Positions 1 through 7,959 of a DNA stretch of 64,000 bases are shown in pieces. The notes under the pieces were generated by a model. It was not told where the DNA came from, made no database searches, and worked only from the letters and a program-made list of their open reading frames with translations. Where the stretch lies: the NCBI GenBank assembly GCA_029061605.1, contig JAIDRT010000045.1:1-64000 (forward strand). Direction: 5' to 3'. This DNA comes from Clostridia bacterium. GTDB taxonomy: Bacteria > Bacillota > Clostridia > Christensenellales > UBA3700. How positions within the stretch are numbered: the stretch's first letter is position 1; each line of letters starts with the position of its first letter. The position numbers were made by a program, and so were the translations under genes.

Positions 1-49
1 TAATGAACTAATTAAAAGAGTTAAAATAAATATTCTTCGAATGTAAGAA

Positions 50-706
50 TTGGAAAACAAACGCAATGAATTGACACAAGATGACTTTATACAAAATATA
101 GAATGTGCATTTAAATCAGCTTTCTATATGCATTTTAGGTATTTGTACAATAATGCAAAGGAATTAAACATTAGTAAGCCTTTCTATATTGCAATTTATT
201 TTTATATTAGAGAGTTTTGTTATTCTTCAATGTTTAGATATAATGCAAATGGGCACTTTAATGTTCCTTATGGTGGAATTTCATATAATAAAAAGTCTTT
301 GAAAAGAAAAATCGAATACTTTTCAAGTAGTGAACTTGTTTCGCATTTGAAAAAAACCACTATGGGCTGTTTAGACTTTGAAGATTTTTTAGAGAAAAAG
401 CCACCCAATGAAAATGATTTTATGTTTCTTGACCCACCATATGATACGGAATTTAGTACATATGCTAATAATGCTTTTGACAAGAAAGACCAAGAAAGAT
501 TAGCAAATTATTTGAAGTCAAAATGTGATTGCTATTTTATGTTAGTAATAAAAAAATCCGATTTCATCTTACAATTATATAAAAATGGCGAACTTACAAA
601 AAACGGTAGAAAAATAAGAATAGAAAAATTTGATAAAAAATATTTTGTAAGTTTTCAAAATAGAAACAATAAATGTGCTGAGCATTTAGTGATAACAAAT
701 TATTAA
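50..706 (+). CDS. DNA adenine methyltransferase, D12 (Dam) class, N-terminally truncated
   Basis: The product would methylate adenine in a short DNA site, as the modification half of a restriction-modification pair with the next gene. The D12-class signature is visible: FNVPYGG near residue 70 and the catalytic DPPY motif near residue 126, followed by the usual C-terminal target-binding part. The SAM-binding motif I (FxGxG), which should lie about 30 residues from the start of a 270-residue enzyme, is missing. The only usable start is a TTG at 50 without a good ribosome site. Bases 2-43 are open in the same frame and end at a TAA at 44-46, so a nonsense mutation may have split the gene; the 5' part lies outside the window. 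Base composition is clearly more AT-rich than the metabolic genes downstream, which suggests transfer. Family is confident; activity is doubtful. Confidence 0.75.
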   Translation: MENKRNELTQDDFIQNIECAFKSAFYMHFRYLYNNAKELNISKPFYIAIYFYIREFCYSSMFRYNANGHFNVPYGGISYNKKSLKRKIEYFSSSELVSHLKKTTMGCLDFEDFLEKKPPNENDFMFLDPPYDTEFSTYANNAFDKKDQERLANYLKSKCDCYFMLVIKKSDFILQLYKNGELTKNGRKIRIEKFDKKYFVSFQNRNNKCAEHLVITNY

Positions 707-724
707 AATTAGTGAGGTAGAAAT

Positions 725-1513
725 ATGGCAATATCAGAAAGTAGTCTTCATCCTTATATTAAAGGTCTAGTAGAAGAAAATGGAAAATTAACTGTCACGG
801 AATTAAACAAGTTATTGCGCGAGATTCTAACGCTAGATACAGACGATTTAACAATTCTATCGGGGCGAAATGACGATAAATTTTCTCAAATAGTCAGGAA
901 TGTAGTTGCTCACGCCCCAGAAGGAAAATCTAGCCGAAATGGATATATTATTGATAAAGCTACAAGACCTGCAACGTTTTATGCAAAAGAGAAAAATCTA
1001 GAAGAACTTTCTGACGCAATCATTAGTTCGCAAGCAATCCAAGAAAGAAAAGAAAAACGCCGTAGATTTTCAGCAAGGAAAGTCGATTTTAAGACCTTAA
1101 ATAATGAATATACCGCATTGGGAGATGCTGGCGAAACTTTTGCTTTGGAGTGGGAACGGAATAGATTAAGAGAACTTAATGTTTCTTATAATATATTAGA
1201 CGAAGTAATACATTTTTCTCATAAATATGGAGACGGAGCTGGTTATGATATTCTTTCTCGCAAAGGTATAGAATATGACTTGCTTTATATTGAAGTTAAA
1301 ACAACAAAGGGGGGATTAGATACTCCTTTCTATATGTCCGAAAATGAAAAAGCCTTTATTGAGATATATCAAAAAAATACGCAAATATATCGTGTATATA
1401 ATTATAATCAAGAAACTAATGTTGGTGAAATCGAAATTATTACATATGAAGAATTAATGCAAAATTACGATTTTAATCCAACAACTTACAAAGTAACAAA
1501 AAAGAGCAATTAA
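725..1513 (+). CDS. DUF3883-domain restriction endonuclease-like protein (PD-(D/E)xK fold)
   Basis: Likely the nuclease of a type II-like restriction system; it starts 18 nt after the adenine methylase. The N-terminal 90 residues look like a small DNA-binding domain (TELNKLL and LTILSGRNDDKFSQIVRNV, similar to winged-helix parts of Mrr-like enzymes). The C-terminal half, from about residue 130, matches DUF3883: GDAGETFALEWER, then DGAGYDIL and YIEVKTTKG, giving the D...ExK nuclease triad, then FYMSENEKAF. The 262-residue frame is intact and has a GAGGTAG ribosome site. It is AT-rich like the methylase. The recognition site cannot be read from sequence. DUF3883 also occurs in other defence proteins, so a non-type-II role is possible. 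Confidence 0.72.
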   Translation: MAISESSLHPYIKGLVEENGKLTVTELNKLLREILTLDTDDLTILSGRNDDKFSQIVRNVVAHAPEGKSSRNGYIIDKATRPATFYAKEKNLEELSDAIISSQAIQERKEKRRRFSARKVDFKTLNNEYTALGDAGETFALEWERNRLRELNVSYNILDEVIHFSHKYGDGAGYDILSRKGIEYDLLYIEVKTTKGGLDTPFYMSENEKAFIEIYQKNTQIYRVYNYNQETNVGEIEIITYEELMQNYDFNPTTYKVTKKSN

Positions 1514-1548
1514 GTATTCGTTTTAGGTTACGACTGCTCCCCACCGCC

Positions 1549-1631
1549 AAGAAGTCGCTTTTGGCGAGTAATAGAAAGTGAGGTATTTTGCACCTCACTT
1601 TTTCTATCACTCCGCTTTTTTGCGACTTCTT
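1549..1631 (+). terminator. Long inverted repeat / terminator after the restriction cassette
   Basis: Two arms of about 36 and 40 nt (1549-1584 and 1592-1631) are complementary apart from short bulges, with only about 7 nt between them. The inner part pairs GTGAGGT with ACCTCAC and the outer part AAGAAGTCGC with GCGACTTCTT. A run of T follows. It can terminate transcription from the nuclease gene, but it is far longer than a normal intrinsic terminator. The remaining stretch 1632-1760 holds no gene that I can recognise. Confidence 0.6.
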
Positions 1632-1763
1632 TTTGTAGTTGCAGCCTCAGGATACCGAAATAGTGACGCTCGCTTACGGCTCACTAATCCGTCGCTTTGC
1701 TCCTTACGAATCCCTCCGCTTCCGCAAGCGCCCAAATGTTAGTCGCTGGTTTTTTGCATTTAC

Positions 1764-1792
1764 TTGACAATATATTTTTAAAATATTAATAT
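1764..1792 (+). promoter_or_regulatory. Promoter of the tRNA-Gly gene
   Basis: Consensus -35 TTGACA at 1764-1769, 17-nt spacer, -10 TAATAT at 1787-1792. The predicted transcription start is about 1799, 14 nt before the mature tRNA. Confidence 0.8.
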
Positions 1793-1812
1793 AGTTATGC
1801 AATATAAACATT

Positions 1813-1886
1813 GCAGGTGTAGTTCAATGGTAGAACTACGGCTTCCCAAGCCGTCAGCGCGGGTCCGATTCCCGTCACCTGCTCCA
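1813..1886 (+). tRNA. tRNA-Gly (anticodon CCC)
   Basis: A complete cloverleaf with encoded CCA. The acceptor stem is GCAGGTG paired with CACCTGC. The D stem is GTTC/GAAC, the anticodon stem ACGGC/GCCGT with loop TTCCCAA giving anticodon CCC (reads GGG), and the T stem GCGGG/CCCGT with loop TCCGATT. Discriminator base is T. It is a single-gene unit with its own promoter and terminator. Confidence 0.95.
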
Positions 1887-1888
1887 AA

Positions 1889-1922
1889 AATAAGCAAGAC
1901 GATTTTTAGTCTTGCTTATTTA
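1889..1922 (+). terminator. Intrinsic terminator of tRNA-Gly
   Basis: Perfect stem AATAAGCAAGAC (1889-1900) with GTCTTGCTTATT (1909-1920), 8-nt loop, directly after the tRNA. Confidence 0.8.
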
Positions 1923-2093
1923 CTTATTACTTTTTAACTATTCAGTATTTTTGTATTTGATTTGCTTTCCTAAAATATTTATACAAATTTTGGAAAAAGT
2001 ATAGATTTTTTAGTGACAATATATTAAAATAGATTTAGAGTAAATCGCGCAGGCGCAAAATAAATTATTGCCTGTGAGGAAAAGGAGAAATAT

Positions 2094-3851
2094 ATGCAAC
2101 CTACAATTGGCATAAGACCGATTATTGACGGCAGATGGGGCGGTATTAGGGAGAGTCTTGAAGATCAGACTCGCCGTATGGCTCAATCGGCTAAAAAACT
2201 TATTGAAAGCAATCTTTTTTATACTGACGGTACTCCGGTACGCGTCGTAGTATATGACGGAACGATAGGCGGAGGCGCAGAGGCAGCAAAGTGCAAAGAA
2301 TTTTTTGATACGCAAAACGTAGTGGGCACGTTGAGTGTAACGCCGTGTTGGTGTTATGGCTCTGAGACTATTGACCTTGACCCATCAACTGTCAAGGCGG
2401 TATGGGGGCTCAATGCAACGGAGCGCCCCGGCGCGGTATATCTTGCCGCGGCAATGGCGATACACGCGCAAAGAGGACTGCCTGCGTTTGCTATTTACGG
2501 CAGAGACGTGCAGGATAAGGACGACGAGAATATCACTCCTGACGTAGCGGAAAAGATTTTGCGTTTTGCAAAAGCCGCAATCGCAGTGGGCAGTATGCGC
2601 AATAAAGCGTACGTCGGACTGGGTAGCGTATCTATGGGCATAGGCGGATCTTTTTTGGACGGCAATCTTATGCAAAAGTATTTTGGTATAAGAGCGGAAT
2701 GGGTGGATATGTCAGAGATAAACCGCCGTATCACTCTTGGCATATACGACAAAAAAGAATATGAAAAAGAACTTGCCTGGATAAAGGCAAATTGCAAAGA
2801 GGGCATAGACACCAACGCAAATCCCAAGACGAGAGAAGAAAAGGATAAGCAATGGGAGTTTATTGCAAAAATGACTTTGGCTATCAAGGATATAATGATA
2901 GGCAATCCAAAACTCAATGACATAGGCTGGCACGAAGAGGCGCTTGGACGCAATGCGATACTCGGCGGATTCCAAGGACAGCGTATGTGGACGGATTGGC
3001 TTCCCAACGCAGATTTCAGCGAATCCATTCTCAACACCTCTTTTGATTGGAACGGAAAGAAAGAGCCTCTCATATTGGCTACTGAAAACGATACGCTCAA
3101 CGGTATGAGTATGCTCTTTGAAAAACTTTTGAGTTATCAGGCAAGTATATTTGCAGACGTGCGTACTTTCTGGTCGCCTGAAGCAATAAAGCGTGTGACT
3201 GGATGGACGCCTACAGGCAGAGCAAAGGACGGATTTATGCACCTTATCAACAGCGGTGCGGCGGCGCTTGACGGCACGGCTATGTCAAAGAACGAAAAGG
3301 GCGAAAGCGTAATCAAGCCTTGGTGGGAAATGAACAAGAAGGATATTGACGCTTGTATGTCAAAGACAGATTGGTGCCAAGCCAACCTTGGGTATTTTAG
3401 AGGCGGCGGCTTTAGTTCGCACTTCAAGACTGAGGCAGAGATACCTGTTACTATGATGAGAATGAATATGGTAGACGGTCTCGGACCTGTGATACAAATT
3501 GCTGAAGGCTATACTGCTGTTGTACCTGATGACGTGCAAAAGACACTTTGGGACAGAACAGACCCAACTTGGCCTAGCACTTGGTTTGCTCCGCGTCTCA
3601 CAGGCAAAGGCGCATTTAAGGACGTATACAGCGTTATGGCAAATTGGGGCGCAAATCACGGCGCATTCACTTACGGACATATTGGCGCGGATATAATCAC
3701 GCTTGCTTCTATGTTGAGAATACCTGTCAGTATGCACAACGTTGACGAAGACAAGATTTTCCGTCCGCACGCTTGGACCGCGTTTGGCACGGAAGATAAA
3801 GAAGGAGCCGATTACAGGGCTTGCGCAAATTACGGAGCACTATACAAGTAA
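2094..3851 (+). CDS. fucI: L-fucose isomerase
   Basis: Converts L-fucose to L-fuculose, the first step of fucose catabolism, in the cytoplasm with Mn2+. The 585-residue length matches the family (E. coli 591). Conserved stretches include IDGRWGGIRESLE at the N-terminus, the ATENDT segment with the metal and catalytic Glu331, and Asp355 in FADVRTFW. Both residues keep the same offset from E. coli Glu337 and Asp361. GHIGADI near the C-terminus also fits. The start has a clear AGGAAAAGGAG ribosome site, preceded by an imperfect inverted repeat (CGCAGGC...GCCTGTG, 2048-2076) that could be a regulator site. It is followed, after a repeat element, by an aldolase and a sugar kinase that complete the pathway. 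D-arabinose is a possible second substrate, as in other FucI enzymes. Confidence 0.96.
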   Translation: MQPTIGIRPIIDGRWGGIRESLEDQTRRMAQSAKKLIESNLFYTDGTPVRVVVYDGTIGGGAEAAKCKEFFDTQNVVGTLSVTPCWCYGSETIDLDPSTVKAVWGLNATERPGAVYLAAAMAIHAQRGLPAFAIYGRDVQDKDDENITPDVAEKILRFAKAAIAVGSMRNKAYVGLGSVSMGIGGSFLDGNLMQKYFGIRAEWVDMSEINRRITLGIYDKKEYEKELAWIKANCKEGIDTNANPKTREEKDKQWEFIAKMTLAIKDIMIGNPKLNDIGWHEEALGRNAILGGFQGQRMWTDWLPNADFSESILNTSFDWNGKKEPLILATENDTLNGMSMLFEKLLSYQASIFADVRTFWSPEAIKRVTGWTPTGRAKDGFMHLINSGAAALDGTAMSKNEKGESVIKPWWEMNKKDIDACMSKTDWCQANLGYFRGGGFSSHFKTEAEIPVTMMRMNMVDGLGPVIQIAEGYTAVVPDDVQKTLWDRTDPTWPSTWFAPRLTGKGAFKDVYSVMANWGANHGAFTYGHIGADIITLASMLRIPVSMHNVDEDKIFRPHAWTAFGTEDKEGADYRACANYGALYK

Positions 3852-3852
3852 A

Positions 3853-4041
3853 ACCCAATGACTTCGCTCGAAAAAGCGTACCCAAGCGTGTCATTTGGCT
3901 GACTTCTACACGCAAATTTTATTGACGTACATAGAGTACGACTGCAAAATCTGCGCGCAAAATTCAAACCAAAGCACATCGCTTGGGTGTTGACGATTTT
4001 ATTTTCAATAAAATTACGCTTTTTGAGTTTGTCATCGGGTA
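3853..4041. repeat. Dispersed palindromic element, family A, copy 1
   Basis: This fills most of the 315-nt gap between fucI and the aldolase; no gene is present. The outer arms are complementary: ACCCAATGAC, CTCGAAAAAGCGTA and CCCAAGCG on the left (3854-3888), and their complements on the right (3980-4041). Inside are a small hairpin CGTAC/GTACG (3926-3940) and another, ATTTTATT/AATAAAAT (about 3997-4014). Two blocks recur, inverted, in the element at 12837-13002: an identical 18-mer (3956-3973) and a 17-mer with 16 matches (3924-3940). Confidence 0.7.
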
Positions 4042-4118
4042 TTATGAGTTTTCGTAAAATTTAATAGGTTTATTCAATATTAGATTTTAAACTATCTAAA
4101 AATCAAAGGCAAGTGATA

Positions 4119-4146
4119 TATACGGCGGTCGTATGATTGCCGTATA
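4119..4146 (+). promoter_or_regulatory. Palindrome upstream of the class II aldolase
   Basis: A perfect 8-bp inverted repeat, TATACGGC/GCCGTATA with a 12-nt centre, ends 20 nt before the ATG at 4167. Without a T-run it is a better candidate for an operator or 5' leader hairpin than for a terminator. Function is not known. Confidence 0.35.
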
Positions 4147-4166
4147 AAACAATATAGGAGAACAAT

Positions 4167-5423
4167 ATGGACATAAAGACGCTGTCGACTAAAGAACAAG
4201 TTTTGTTGGCAATGGACAGGGTATATTCAAATGCTTTGACGACCACGTCGGGCGGAAACATATCTGCAATGGACGAGAGAGGACATATCTTCATTACTCC
4301 AAGCAGTATAGACAAGGGAACTTTGACTATAGACGACATTGTCGAAGTGCTTCCCGACGGAACTTGCATAGGCAAGCACGCTCCGTCAATGGAATTGCCT
4401 TTTCACTCCAATATCTACAGAGAGTGCAAGGACATAAAGGCAATAGTACACGCCCACGCTCCTGCGGCGGTTGCGTACGCTTGTATGCGAGTTGCTCCCA
4501 ACCCTTCTTGCGCAAGAGTATATGAAGACAAACTCGGCAAGATTGCAGGCTCAAGATACGCGCTTCCCGGGTCACTTAAACTCGGCGACATTGTAATGCA
4601 GGGATTCAAGGACGGATACCGTACTGTGATGATGGACAATCACGGCGCAACGGTTGGCGGAGGAGATATGCAAAAAGCGCTTGCAATGTATGAGACGCTT
4701 GACTATCTTTGCCGTTCGCTTTTTCACGCGCAGACGCTTGGCGGAGCAAAGTATATAAAAGATAAGATATCATTAAAAAATACCAAATATTCAGTTGGTA
4801 ATATAGGCAAAGGCGATATTGCAAAACGAGAAGAACTTACAGCCTTCATCAAGAGAGCCTACAAAGGTCAACTCGTTGGCAGCGGCTGGGGAACTCTTGC
4901 GATAAGAGACGGCAGCGGAGTGATTTTCAATGCCGATTGCGACAGCCCGCTTGACTTGTCGGCTGACGATATTGTCAGATATGAAGACGGCAAGGTGTCA
5001 GTTGATAAGCCTTGTAAATATCTTGATTTGATTTTGAAAATCTTTGACAAAATTCCTGAGGCGCAAAGCATATTCGTATCAATGCCGTCGGCGGTAATGG
5101 GATTTGCTATGGCAAACGTAGAGTTTGACGCAAGACTGATACCTGAGAGTTACATTATGCTCAAAGATGTCAAGAGATTGCCTTATTCGGCTATCGGAGA
5201 TTACGATTTGATTGCAAATACTTTGACGACGGCTTGTCCAGTGACTGTCATTGACAATGAGTGTATTATTACGATAGGCAAGAATACTACCAAGGCTTTT
5301 GATAGGTTGGAAGTGTGCGATTATTCCGCTCGCTCCGTATTACTTGCAAAGTCTGTGGCAAAGATAAATCCAATCGACGAAACGCAAGTCAAGGAGATCG
5401 ACGACAACTTCAATGGGTGGTAA
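4167..5423 (+). CDS. Tandem class II aldolase/adducin protein, probable L-fuculose-1-phosphate aldolase
   Basis: Expected to split L-fuculose 1-phosphate into lactaldehyde and dihydroxyacetone phosphate, given its place between fucI and the kinase. Residues 1-205 form a complete class II aldolase domain: TSGGNIS and ITPSSID phosphate-binding loops, catalytic Glu in SMELPFH, zinc ligands in VHAHAP and NHG. Residues 210-400 resemble the same fold again (GSGWGTLAIRD, LSADDIVRYEDG, CIITIGKNTTKAFDR), but the His-x-His is replaced by SMPS and NHG by NEC, so the second domain should not bind zinc. At 418 residues it is about twice the length of FucA. The gene ends 3 nt before the kinase start. Substrate is inferred from neighbours. 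Confidence 0.8.
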   Translation: MDIKTLSTKEQVLLAMDRVYSNALTTTSGGNISAMDERGHIFITPSSIDKGTLTIDDIVEVLPDGTCIGKHAPSMELPFHSNIYRECKDIKAIVHAHAPAAVAYACMRVAPNPSCARVYEDKLGKIAGSRYALPGSLKLGDIVMQGFKDGYRTVMMDNHGATVGGGDMQKALAMYETLDYLCRSLFHAQTLGGAKYIKDKISLKNTKYSVGNIGKGDIAKREELTAFIKRAYKGQLVGSGWGTLAIRDGSGVIFNADCDSPLDLSADDIVRYEDGKVSVDKPCKYLDLILKIFDKIPEAQSIFVSMPSAVMGFAMANVEFDARLIPESYIMLKDVKRLPYSAIGDYDLIANTLTTACPVTVIDNECIITIGKNTTKAFDRLEVCDYSARSVLLAKSVAKINPIDETQVKEIDDNFNGW

Positions 5424-5426
5424 TTT

Positions 5427-6845
5427 ATGGCAAAGAGCGTAAGGGTGCTTGCAATAGATTTGGGGGCAAGTTCCGGCAGGGGAATAATATTTCACCTTGC
5501 GGACGGCAAACTGCAACAAAACGTAATACACCGCTTTCCCAACGGCGCAGTGGAACGAGACGGCAGACTCTATTGGAATTTGGATATGCTTTTTACTGAG
5601 GTCGTAAAGGCTATTGGGATTGCTTGCAAAGACGGTAAATTAGACGGCGTGGGTATAGATACCTGGGGCGTGGACTTTGGGTTCGTAGGCAAAGACGGCA
5701 AGGCGATTTGCGACGACTTTCGCAATTATCGCAATCCTGCCAACGCCGCAGTCAGCAATTCTCTTGACGAAAGCGTCAGGAAAAAACTCTTTGAGATCGC
5801 AGGTATATCTGACAACGATTTCAACACGACATATCAACTTATTGCGAGAGCAAGGGAGGATTACGATTTTGACGGCGTTGAGCATATGCTTTTTACGCCT
5901 CAACTCTTGGGATATATGTTGACGGACGTTGCCGTAAGCGAGCCTACTATATCGTCGACCAGCGGCTTTTACAGACAAAGTATAGGTTTTGACGAGAACT
6001 TTTTGAAACAATGTAAAATACCAAAAGATATATTGCCCAAGAGCGTTGACACTTGTTCAGTCATAGGTAATTTAAAGGAAGATATAAAGGAGAAGGTTGA
6101 TATTGACTATGATTTGCCTGTCATTGCCACGCCGGGACACGATACTGCTTGCGCAGTGCTGGGAGTGCCTTCGCAAGAGGAATATCCGCTATTCTTGAGC
6201 AGCGGCACGTGGTCTCTCTTTGGCGCGCTTGAGGATAAGCCTATCGTAAACGACGACGCGTGGAAATATGGCTACACCAACGAACTTGCCTTTGGCGAAA
6301 AAGTAAGGCTATTGCGCAATATTATGGGTATGTGGATAATACAGGAGTGCCGTCGACAGTGGATAAGCGAAGGCAAAAATTTAGACTATCCGCAAATCGT
6401 TGCGCTTGCAAAAGACAGCCAAGATAAAGGCGCATTTATTGACGTCAACGACTCTTCGTTTGCTTTGCCTTGCAATATGGCTGACAGCGTCAAAGCCTAC
6501 GTCTTGACAAAACAAGGTATAAAGTTGAACACCATTGGCGAAGTAGCAAGATGCGTATATACATCGCTTGCAAAGGCGTATAAAGATGCGTATGACGGAC
6601 TTGTCAAATTGACGGGCAGAAAGTACGACAAGTTGTATATCATAGGCGGCGGAGCCAACAATGATTATCTCAATCAAATTATCGCAGATACGTTGGGTAT
6701 AGAAGTATCTGCCGGTCCGTCGGAGGCAAGCGCACTTGGCAACGCAATAGGACAATTCGTCGGCTTGGGCGCAATAAAGCCAAGTCAAATCAAAAATATC
6801 ATTATGGCAAACTGTGACGTGAAAGTTTTTTTGCCAAAAAAATGA
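5427..6845 (+). CDS. Rhamnulokinase-family sugar kinase (probable L-fuculokinase)
   Basis: Phosphorylates a ketose such as L-fuculose with ATP. It belongs to the FGGY family: the N-terminal AIDLGASSGRG phosphate-1 motif, GIDTWGVDFG near residue 75, SSGTWSLFG near residue 255 and the C-terminal ATP-binding IIGGGANNDYLNQ with SEASALGNAIGQ. The sequence is closer to RhaB (rhamnulokinase) than to FucK, and 472 residues fits RhaB. Because it follows fucI and the aldolase with a 3-nt gap, it most likely serves fuculose; a dual role for rhamnulose is possible because no rhamnose isomerase is seen here. Confidence 0.88.
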   Translation: MAKSVRVLAIDLGASSGRGIIFHLADGKLQQNVIHRFPNGAVERDGRLYWNLDMLFTEVVKAIGIACKDGKLDGVGIDTWGVDFGFVGKDGKAICDDFRNYRNPANAAVSNSLDESVRKKLFEIAGISDNDFNTTYQLIARAREDYDFDGVEHMLFTPQLLGYMLTDVAVSEPTISSTSGFYRQSIGFDENFLKQCKIPKDILPKSVDTCSVIGNLKEDIKEKVDIDYDLPVIATPGHDTACAVLGVPSQEEYPLFLSSGTWSLFGALEDKPIVNDDAWKYGYTNELAFGEKVRLLRNIMGMWIIQECRRQWISEGKNLDYPQIVALAKDSQDKGAFIDVNDSSFALPCNMADSVKAYVLTKQGIKLNTIGEVARCVYTSLAKAYKDAYDGLVKLTGRKYDKLYIIGGGANNDYLNQIIADTLGIEVSAGPSEASALGNAIGQFVGLGAIKPSQIKNIIMANCDVKVFLPKK

Positions 6846-6864
6846 AAAACAGATATCAGGATTT

Positions 6865-6892
6865 AAAGACGGCCAAGCAGGTCGTCTTTTTT
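6865..6892 (+). terminator. Terminator of the fucose operon
   Basis: Stem AAAGACGGCC with GGTCGTCTTT (one G-T pair) followed by a run of T, 20 nt after the kinase stop. Confidence 0.8.
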
Positions 6893-6902
6893 AGATTGGG
6901 TA

Positions 6903-6931
6903 TTGCAATTGGTATTTTTATATGTTATAAT
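6903..6931 (+). promoter_or_regulatory. Promoter of the lipoprotein gene at 7003
   Basis: -35 TTGCAA (6903-6908), 17-nt spacer, -10 TATAAT (6926-6931) with an extended -10 TG at 6923-6924. Confidence 0.75.
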
Positions 6932-7002
6932 TAAGATAACCAAAGGAAATAGTTGTAAAATTAATTTGGCGTTTTGAATCAAAGTATAAGGGGGAGTTAG
7001 CA

Positions 7003-7896
7003 ATGAAAAAGAAATCAATATTTTTAATTTCGATATTACTTGTAATTTGCGTATTTGCATTTTCCTTTGCAGGGTGTTATGATAATAAGAATACGATAAA
7101 ATTGATTCGAGTATATCAATTGCCGGATTCTAATATTGTCTTTGAAATAGAGAGTGTCCTGGCAATCGATTGGTTGGAGTATACGGTGGATGACGGCAAT
7201 ACTTGGCAGAAAGCAGAGCATAGAAGTATTTTTGGAAATTATTATTATTGCGAAATTTCAGAGGCGGATTACGGAAAAGAATTTAAAATTGCTGTGAGAA
7301 ACGGTTTTAGAGAAAAAACTAAATCTAATACGATAAGTTACGTAGTAAAGGCTCCAGTTGATTTTTGGGAAGGTAATCTTTGTGGCGTTTGGAACGAAAC
7401 TGTAAGGATATATAAAGACGAGTACCGCTTTGTTTTTGAAGACGGCACAATTCAATTAAAAAAATATTATTCACAGCAAAACGATGTTGCAGTACTCAAC
7501 GACGTTGAGCAAAAAGACAAACTCAATTTTGAATATAAGTTGCTTGAAAATTTTAGCGCAGTAGAGCAAAAAGCGGATAAATTGAAAGACTTGGATTTTT
7601 TAAGGGATTTATTTCCCAACGAAGATGAATATTTGCAGGCACTGGAATTGGTTGCGGTCTGGGATTCATATATTGAGCAGTTGGACGAACTATATGATAT
7701 GGAGGGGTGGAACGATTACGATTACTCTAAAGGTATATTGGAAGAAGAATATTCAGATCATACAGTAGCGCGTTTTAGTGCAGGGGATGATGGCATAGTT
7801 TTGTCAGGAAAACAAGTCTTTTTGTTGGTGAGAATTAAAGAAAGCAGTTCTACGTTAAGGTCAGAGACATTTCTGATAATCGTACCATTGCAGTAG
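7003..7896 (+). CDS. Hypothetical lipoprotein
   Basis: A secreted, membrane-anchored protein of unknown role. The N-terminus KKKSIFLISILL... is a signal peptide ending in lipobox FAGC with acylated Cys25. The following 80 residues (DSNIVFEIESV, WLEYTVDDGNTWQKAEH) look like a beta-sandwich of the Ig/fibronectin type. The second half is acidic and rich in Leu, Glu and Lys, with no recognised domain. It has its own promoter and a GGGGGAG ribosome site, and shares a bidirectional terminator with the convergent upp gene, so it is a single-gene unit. Confidence 0.75.
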   Translation: MKKKSIFLISILLVICVFAFSFAGCYDNKNTIKLIRVYQLPDSNIVFEIESVLAIDWLEYTVDDGNTWQKAEHRSIFGNYYYCEISEADYGKEFKIAVRNGFREKTKSNTISYVVKAPVDFWEGNLCGVWNETVRIYKDEYRFVFEDGTIQLKKYYSQQNDVAVLNDVEQKDKLNFEYKLLENFSAVEQKADKLKDLDFLRDLFPNEDEYLQALELVAVWDSYIEQLDELYDMEGWNDYDYSKGILEEEYSDHTVARFSAGDDGIVLSGKQVFLLVRIKESSSTLRSETFLIIVPLQ

Positions 7897-7914
7897 ACGA
7901 CTTTCATAAATATT

Positions 7915-7943
7915 AAGAGCCCTTCGATAAGCGAAAGGCTCTT
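7915..7943. terminator. Bidirectional terminator between the lipoprotein gene and upp
   Basis: Stem AAGAGCCCTTCG with CGAAAGGCTCTT (11 of 12 paired), 5-nt loop, with T/A-rich flanks on both sides, between two convergent genes. Confidence 0.75.
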
Positions 7944-7959
7944 TAATTTTATAGACGTA

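Noticed and set aside
1..1886. Restriction cassette as an island integrated into tRNA-Gly
   Set aside because: The cassette lies on the 5' side of the tRNA, upstream of its promoter; integrases normally use the 3' end. No integrase or duplicated tRNA end is seen.
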